Positions 59,115 through 64,000 of a stretch of DNA of 64,000 nt are shown here, piece after piece. Origin of the DNA: Rhodopirellula europaea 6C (lineage in GTDB: Bacteria; Planctomycetota; Planctomycetia; Pirellulales; Pirellulaceae); the NCBI RefSeq assembly GCF_000338295.1, contig NZ_ANMO01000011.1, positions 124,001 to 188,000 of the forward strand, written 5' to 3'. How positions within the stretch are numbered: the first letter of the stretch is position 1; each line of letters starts with the position of its first letter. The position numbers were made by a program, and so were the translations under genes. A model generated the notes under the pieces. That model saw only the letters and a list, made by a program, of their open reading frames with translations, had not been told where the DNA came from and did no database searches.

Positions 59115-60440
59115 TCATTCACGCCAATCGGCGATGGATTGCTTCAGTTCATCCACTCGATCGGGATACTGATCAGCCAGATTATTCTGCTCGCTAGGGT
59201 CCGACTGAATGTCGTACAAATGGACTGGCGTTTGGTCCCACGAATGCACCCGCTTGTAGTTGGTTGTGTCCACGCCATTGAAACGCTCAATGAGCTTCCA
59301 CCTGCGAGTCACGGTCCAAAGGTATTGTTGGGTGTCGTCTGGATCACCCACCGTCATGTTGTGAATCGAGTGCGTTACACCAAAGACTTGATGCCGAGCC
59401 TGTCGAACATCGGCATCCATCAAGTTGATTCCGGGAAGGTCATCGGGTGGTTCCAGCCCAGCGGCGTCAGCAATCGTTGGATACAGGTCGATCGAATGGG
59501 CGAGATCATCGCAGACTCCTGGTTCGATTTGGCCGGGCCAAGACACCAGGAAGGGTGTGCGGATTCCGTTTTCATAGGGCGAACCCTTTGATCGCAAAGC
59601 AAAGCCAGACCATTGCGATTGCTGCGGATCGCTCGCGTTCGTGCTGGTGGCGGCCCATCCGTTGTCACACAGAAACAACACCAATGTATTTTCCGTCACG
59701 CCAGCCTCGTCGAGATGCCTCAGCAAGGTCCCGCAGGTTTCATCAAACCATTCGCACATGGCGTAGTATTTTGCAACGTCGGAAGCCCGGTCGGGTTGCA
59801 TGTATTTTTGTAGCAGCCGCGGCGGAGGATTATGCGGTGTGTGGGGAAGAAAAGGTGCGTACCAAACGAAGAATGGCGTTTCCGCCTCCACGGCATCGTC
59901 GATAAAATCTTCAATCGGTTCCATGCCACGACGACCGATCGCTAGTCCGGCATCGCCGTGCCGGCCACCTCGGGCTGGATTGCCATGCGTCATCCCATGC
60001 GTGAAGCCGCCATCTTTGTAAGAACCTTCCCACCACTTGCCGGATTGATGCGCCACATAGCCCGCCGCGGTCAGTGACCGAACGAAGCTGGGAACCGCAT
60101 GGAATTGCTTCCGCATGGGAACATCCAACTCGGCACGGTTGTTTCGTCCATCGACATCATTGCCGGTGACGCCATGCTCGAACGGAAATCGTCCGGTGAC
60201 AATGGACGCGAGCGATGGTCGGCACAGCGGCGACGCAACGTAACCGCGAGGGAACACCAAACCACTGGCCGCCAACTTGTCTAAGTTCGGCGTTTCGATA
60301 TCCGGATGCTTCATGAAGCCGTAGTCGCTCCACGCTTGATCATCGCCCAAAATCAAAACAATATTGGGGCGATCGTCCGCATGAGTCCCGTCATGGACGA
60401 TCAAACCGCCGATCAATACCACAACGCATGCGGCGATCAT
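59115..60440 (-). CDS. Secreted sulfatase (S1 family)
   Basis: About 441 aa from the ATG at 60440, which starts directly before a signal peptide (MIAACVVVLIGGLIVHDGTH); a GTG at 60461 is possible. DRPNIVLILGDDQAWSDYGF supplies the first metal-binding aspartates. The formylglycine motif reads SPLCRPSLASIVTGR, that is C-R-P-S-L instead of the common C-x-P-x-R, with the cysteine kept. HQSGKWWEGSYKDGG corresponds to the GKWH-type block, and LVLFLCDNGWAA to the second metal site (DN). Family members hydrolyse sulfate esters of polysaccharides after cysteine maturation. Substrate unknown. It follows another sulfatase on the same strand (157-base gap). Confidence 0.9.
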   Translation of the reverse strand: MIAACVVVLIGGLIVHDGTHADDRPNIVLILGDDQAWSDYGFMKHPDIETPNLDKLAASGLVFPRGYVASPLCRPSLASIVTGRFPFEHGVTGNDVDGRNNRAELDVPMRKQFHAVPSFVRSLTAAGYVAHQSGKWWEGSYKDGGFTHGMTHGNPARGGRHGDAGLAIGRRGMEPIEDFIDDAVEAETPFFVWYAPFLPHTPHNPPPRLLQKYMQPDRASDVAKYYAMCEWFDETCGTLLRHLDEAGVTENTLVLFLCDNGWAATSTNASDPQQSQWSGFALRSKGSPYENGIRTPFLVSWPGQIEPGVCDDLAHSIDLYPTIADAAGLEPPDDLPGINLMDADVRQARHQVFGVTHSIHNMTVGDPDDTQQYLWTVTRRWKLIERFNGVDTTNYKRVHSWDQTPVHLYDIQSDPSEQNNLADQYPDRVDELKQSIADWRE

Positions 60441-60597
60441 TCTTGTATAAGCACGATTCACTTGTTGTCTCGCTGGAGTGATTCTTTGATCTAAAAACGG
60501 CCATCGCTCAGCAACTGAATCACCCCTGCCTGAGAGGCCAAACTCATTCGCGGGGCGATGTCGGAACATGCTCGATGCCTTGAGGGATGGTCGCGAT

Positions 60598-62223
60598 TCA
60601 CTTCTGCTCCTTCAGCTTCTGATACATGTTGAATCGCTCGGGGAACAACACGCCCGTCTTCGTCGCCCAAGCCTCCCAGGCTGCAACCATCCGATCACGC
60701 CGATCCGATTCCGCGGCCGAGAGGTCATTCAGCTCCGTCCGATCTTCGGCGATGTTGTACAACTCCCAAGGCTTCCTGTATTCGCGAACCAGCTTCCAGT
60801 CCCCATCACGCATCGCCGCGTTGCCCTCGTGCTCGAAGAACATCGGTGAATCATGAATGGGTCGTCTGGCTGCTTCCGAGTCGCCCTTCAATACGTTCGC
60901 AAACGAGCTGCCCACGCACGGAGGAACATCGCCGGGTATCTCCGCACCGGCCAGTTCAACACAGGTCGCCATGATGTCCGGCAAGTACGCCGGTTGTCTC
61001 ACAAACGAGTTGCGACGAGCCGCAGGGATTCCACCTGGCCAATGAGCAATCAACGGCGTGTTCGCACCACCTTCGTGCAAGAAGTGTTTGTACAAACGAA
61101 ACGGAGTGTTGCTCGCATTTGCCCAAGCCAACCCCTGACGCACACCGTTGGTCGTTTCGAAAGGAGGATTCCGGACCATGTTCTCGTCGCCGAATCCCAG
61201 TCGCCCGCCCTCCTGACAAGCACCATTGTCAGACAAAAACAGAATCAACGTGTTCTCGTATTGGTCAATTGATTTCAAATGAGCGACCAGCCTTCCAATG
61301 TTCTGATCGATGTTGTCCACGCATCCGGCGTACGCTGCCATGATCGCATCCAAATCATCACGCTTCTTTGGCTTCAATGATTCCCAAGCCGGACCGACGT
61401 GGGGCGCCGGTTGCAATGATTCACCGAACAGCCCGATCTCACGTTGCTTGGCCTGCCGGGCTTTCATCACCGCTTCCCAGCCAGCCGTGTAGCGTCCTCG
61501 GTACTTCTCGAAGTCCTTGACCTTCGCGTTCAACGGCCAGTGAGGTGCGTTGTAGGCGAGGTAAAGAAAGAATGGTTTGTCGTCGGCTTGGGTAGCGTCG
61601 CTGATGTACTCACAAGCGATGTCAGTGAATGCATCCGTCGCATAAAAGCCGTCCTCGGTCGCGACCGCTTTGTTTCCATCGGTCATCCCACGATCACCAC
61701 CCGGCTTGAAATAGTTGAACGCGCCGCTGATTCCACCATAGAAGCGATCGAAACCTCGTTGCATCGGCCAATCATCTTGGCTTGCATGACCCAAGTGCCA
61801 CTTACCTGTCATGAATGTGTGATAATCCTTCGACTTCAACACTTGCGGAATCGTAACGCAGGTCTCATTCAAGTGCCCCTGATACGCCGGCGGGGCGATT
61901 AGAGTCTTGCCGGGAGGCGCGGTCATGTGACCAATCCCGACCTGGTGCGGGTGCAACCCCGTCATCAAACTCGCGCGAGTCGGACAGCACCGACCGGAGT
62001 TGTAAAACTGCGTGAACCGCAAACCATTCTCTGCCAATGAATCAATGTGCGGCGTTTCAATTTCGCTGCCGTAACACCCCAGATCAGAGAACCCCATGTC
62101 GTCGACCAACACCACGACAATGTTCGGTGGCGAAGTTTCCGCGGCACTCGATTGCGAAACCGCGATCAGAACGAAAAGACAAGCAAAGAGGGAGAGACAA
62201 GCTCCCATCACAACACGTTTCAT
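60598..62223 (-). CDS. Secreted arylsulfatase (S1 family)
   Basis: 541 aa with signal peptide (GACLSLFACLFVLIAVSQSS, cleavage near SAAE). PPNIVVVLVDDMGFSDLGCY gives the metal-binding DD. SGRCCPTRASLMTGLHPHQV contains the formylglycine motif C-C-P-T-R. TFMTGKWHLGH holds the Lys and His of the active site, FFLYLAYNAPHWPLNA another conserved His block, and LILFLSDNGACQEGG the DN metal ligands. It ends with the usual C-terminal subdomain (AMRDGDWKLVREYRKPWELY). All key residues are present, so it should be active once a cysteine is converted to formylglycine. The pair of sulfatases fits breakdown of marine sulfated polysaccharides; the specific substrate is not visible. Confidence 0.95.
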   Translation of the reverse strand: MKRVVMGACLSLFACLFVLIAVSQSSAAETSPPNIVVVLVDDMGFSDLGCYGSEIETPHIDSLAENGLRFTQFYNSGRCCPTRASLMTGLHPHQVGIGHMTAPPGKTLIAPPAYQGHLNETCVTIPQVLKSKDYHTFMTGKWHLGHASQDDWPMQRGFDRFYGGISGAFNYFKPGGDRGMTDGNKAVATEDGFYATDAFTDIACEYISDATQADDKPFFLYLAYNAPHWPLNAKVKDFEKYRGRYTAGWEAVMKARQAKQREIGLFGESLQPAPHVGPAWESLKPKKRDDLDAIMAAYAGCVDNIDQNIGRLVAHLKSIDQYENTLILFLSDNGACQEGGRLGFGDENMVRNPPFETTNGVRQGLAWANASNTPFRLYKHFLHEGGANTPLIAHWPGGIPAARRNSFVRQPAYLPDIMATCVELAGAEIPGDVPPCVGSSFANVLKGDSEAARRPIHDSPMFFEHEGNAAMRDGDWKLVREYRKPWELYNIAEDRTELNDLSAAESDRRDRMVAAWEAWATKTGVLFPERFNMYQKLKEQK

Positions 62224-62229
62224 GCTGAC

Positions 62230-62511
62230 TCAATCAATAGGTAGGTAGGAGATGGTGGGGCGGTAGCGTTGTCTGACGAGCACGCGAATCGAATCATTCG
62301 GCGAGAATTTTTCGAAATATTCAAAATCGATTTGGTTTCGAGCCGCGTCCAAAAGCGTCAGGCCAAACGAAACCAAACGGCTCTGTCCAGGTCGCATCGC
62401 AAAACATTTTGCATCGAACGACTGAACCAAGCCGTCAGGGTCAATCCGGGGCGACCGGCCATTGTAAACTAACGGCGACTCAGAATCTTTGTCACCAGCC
62501 CGCTGTTCTTC
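62230..62511 (-). CDS. Possible small protein upstream of the sulfatase gene
   Basis: 93 aa if started at the ATG at 62511 (an ATG at 62532 would overlap the start codon of the divergent hydrolase gene). It ends 6 bases before the sulfatase ATG on the same strand. The C-terminal part (MRPGQSRLVSFGLTLLDAAR, YFEKFSPNDSIRVLVRQRYR) reads like an ordered protein and its codon use resembles that of the neighbours. No family is recognised and no good RBS is seen, so it may be just leader sequence. Confidence 0.35.
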   Translation of the reverse strand, partial: EEQRAGDKDSESPLVYNGRSPRIDPDGLVQSFDAKCFAMRPGQSRLVSFGLTLLDAARNQIDFEYFEKFSPNDSIRVLVRQRYRPTISYLPID

Positions 62512-62530
62512 CATTCTCTGTCCCGACACC

Positions 62531-63700
62531 ATGAACCAAAACTTCGCGCGACTCGCCTTCGCTTTCCTGCTAGCTTTCCCAACCGCCGCGACTGGCCACT
62601 CGGATGACTTCCCAGCCGACCATGTGCAGCGGGTCGTGACGAAAGGCATTCAAGCCGGCAAATGCCCTGGAGCAGTGGTCGCGATCGGCTTCGACGGACA
62701 AACCATCTATCAAGATGCGTTCGGCAACCGCCAAGTCGAACCGACCAAAGTCCCCATGATAGAAGACACCATCTTCGATCTGGCTTCGTTGACAAAACCG
62801 ATTGCGACCGCAACCAGCGTGATGATCCTGGCCGACCAAGGCAAACTCTCGATTGAAGATCCGGTCAGCCAATACCTTCCCGACTTCGCCAGCCACGACA
62901 AAGAATCCGTCACGATCCGGCACCTGCTACTGCACACCTCCGGACTGATTCCCGACAACGGAATGTCTGACTACAAAGGCACGCATGCAGAGTCGATCGA
63001 AAATTTGATGAACCAAAAACTTCGCAGTCCACCCGGCACGCGATTCCGGTACTCCGATGTTGGCTTCATGGTCCTTGGCGAACTGGTCGAGCAAGTCTCC
63101 GGCAAACCGCTGAATGAGTTTGCAAAGCAGAACATCTTTGAACCGTTGAAGATGACCGACACCGGCTTTCGATCAATCGGGCAAAACGACGAACGCTGCG
63201 CAACCACCCAACAACGTGAAGGTCACTGGATGCGAGGCGAAGTCCACGACCCTCGGTGCTACGCTTTGGGCGGCGTCGCTGGTCACGCCGGACTGTTCAG
63301 CACCGCCGAAGATCTTTCCAAACTCGCCAATGTTCTGCTGAACTCGGGAAAGAACGAAGACGTGAGCCTGTTTTCGCAATCAACCTTTGATGCGATGATC
63401 ACCGGCGTCGAAGTCCCCAGCGCGTCGAGAGATCAGATTCAGTTGCGAAGCCTTGGGTGGGACAAGCAATCGGGCTACTCGTCCAATCGAGGCAAATCGA
63501 TGAGCGAGTCGGCCTTTGGACATGGCGGCTTCACCGGCACCGCGATTTGGATCGATCCTGAACTCAAACTGTACGTTATCTTCCTCAGCAATCGCGTTCA
63601 TCCGAATGGCAAAGGCTCCGTCAACTCGCTTGCCGGTGAAATCGGAACCATCGCCGCGGACTGGGCCACACAAGAACTCCGCACATCAAAAACTCCTTGA
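62531..63700 (+). CDS. Serine beta-lactamase-related hydrolase (class C-like fold)
   Basis: About 389 aa from the ATG at 62531, starting a signal peptide (LAFAFLLAFPTAATG). The penicillin-binding/beta-lactamase fold (PF00144) signatures are present: FDLASLTKPIATATSVMIL with the SxxK nucleophile (SLTK), RYSDVGFMVLGELVE with the tyrosine motif (YSD for YxN), and AFGHGGFTGTAIWIDPE with HGG in place of KTG. HLLLHTSGLIPDNG is another family block. Members are esterases, D-aminopeptidases or carboxypeptidases more often than true beta-lactamases, so resistance is not implied. It is exported to periplasm or surface and divergent from the sulfatase genes. Confidence 0.88.
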   Translation: MNQNFARLAFAFLLAFPTAATGHSDDFPADHVQRVVTKGIQAGKCPGAVVAIGFDGQTIYQDAFGNRQVEPTKVPMIEDTIFDLASLTKPIATATSVMILADQGKLSIEDPVSQYLPDFASHDKESVTIRHLLLHTSGLIPDNGMSDYKGTHAESIENLMNQKLRSPPGTRFRYSDVGFMVLGELVEQVSGKPLNEFAKQNIFEPLKMTDTGFRSIGQNDERCATTQQREGHWMRGEVHDPRCYALGGVAGHAGLFSTAEDLSKLANVLLNSGKNEDVSLFSQSTFDAMITGVEVPSASRDQIQLRSLGWDKQSGYSSNRGKSMSESAFGHGGFTGTAIWIDPELKLYVIFLSNRVHPNGKGSVNSLAGEIGTIAADWATQELRTSKTP

Positions 63701-63797
63701 TCGCGGAAGCACCCATCGTTGGAATGCAAACGTCAGAATGTCCCCGGCGATCCCCACCACTCGCCCCCTTTCCACCCCGCCGATTCAAAAGCGAAGC

Positions 63798-64000
63798 ATG
63801 AGCCAGTCGCCATCCAAGCAAAACGAATCAACATTGCATTTCGCGACCGACGCATGCGCCCTCGGACACTTCTTAATCGCACGCGTTTGCGAAGCCAACT
63901 CAGCGAAGGGAATCTGCTTCCTCTCCCTTGGTGACGATCCGTCGAGTCAGTTATCCGAGTTGGCAGCTGCAATCCCACACCATGAACTTGTCGAAGCACC
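63798..64000 (+). CDS. Ada/Ogt-like DNA repair methyltransferase, N-terminal part (cut by window edge)
   Basis: The frame from the ATG at 63798 is open to the right edge (67 codons). Its translation contains LHFATDACALGHFLIARVC followed by KGICFLSLGDDPSSQLSELA and PHHELVEA. This matches the ribonuclease-like domain that precedes the methyltransferase domain in E. coli Ada (compare the family pattern LG-x-x-LVA-x-S-x-x-GICAI-x-LGDD). The active-site PCHR motif would lie outside the window, so activity cannot be judged. The start could be further upstream if an AdaA domain precedes it, but the preceding codons do not look like one. Expected role: direct reversal of O6-alkylguanine. Confidence 0.7.
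   Translation, partial: MSQSPSKQNESTLHFATDACALGHFLIARVCEANSAKGICFLSLGDDPSSQLSELAAAIPHHELVEA

Noticed and set aside
62531-63700. True beta-lactamase resistance gene
   Set aside because: HGG replaces KTG and YSD replaces YxN; these features are typical of esterase or peptidase-like members.

Overview
The window looks like a chromosomal segment of a marine planctomycete of the Rhodopirellula/Pirellulaceae type. This is inferred from several signs: two secreted sulfatases, a giant cell-surface protein with an N-terminal LEPR-XLL-like motif (LEDRVLLSG), many lineage-restricted secreted proteins, short intergenic hairpin repeats, moderate GC and loosely packed genes with weak Shine-Dalgarno sites. 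No rRNA, tRNA, insertion sequence, integrase or CRISPR array was seen.

Layout. 1-2.3 kb: the 3' part of an O-antigen-ligase-like membrane protein with TPRs. 2.4-9.2 kb (minus strand): a tight four-gene operon, read as TolC-type outer-membrane channel, HlyD adaptor, second HlyD adaptor with a GAF-like N-terminus, and a PqqD-like/M50 metalloprotease/HlyD fusion. 9.5-36.1 kb (plus strand, divergent): a gene for a protein of about 8,870 residues. It carries DUF4347, CSLREA/beta-helix, LamG, C-type-lectin-like, DUF642-like, cadherin-like and VCBS-like modules, a Gly/Ser/Asp linker and a C-terminal hydrophobic anchor. In this sequence it is split in two by a -1 frameshift at a run of nine G. The four-gene operon and the giant gene together suggest an export, processing or anchoring system for a giant surface protein that uses a membrane protease and has no ABC transporter in the window. 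This is the most interesting hypothesis here.

36.4-39.0 kb: a membrane PAS-GGDEF-HD protein whose HD-GYP motif has lost the GYP part. 39.05-41.55 kb (minus): an overlapping pair, radical SAM enzyme and flavin halogenase-like oxidoreductase. 41.6-43.9 kb: three small secreted or lipid-anchored proteins. 44.0-46.7 kb: a Ca2+/Na+ antiporter coupled (ATGA overlap) to a Tat-type FAD amine-oxidase-like lipoprotein. 46.8-49.6 kb (minus): polyprenol-phosphate-type glycosyltransferase, an acidic unknown protein and a lipoprotein. 49.9-53.7 kb (minus): lepA, a ROK kinase and a DUF502 membrane protein. 54.1-55.7 kb: a PAP2 phosphatase and a small coiled-coil protein. 56.2-59.0 kb: a large exported protein of unknown function. 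59.1-62.2 kb (minus): two sulfatases. 62.5-63.7 kb: a serine beta-lactamase-like hydrolase. The right edge cuts into a gene resembling the Ada/Ogt DNA methyltransferase.

Two structured repeats stand out. One is a pair of inverted 23-base hairpin units that supplies the TAG stop codons of two convergent genes (46709-46821). The other is a nested inverted repeat of about 108 bases (52850-52957). All calls come from reading the sequence and recalled family knowledge; no database search was run.
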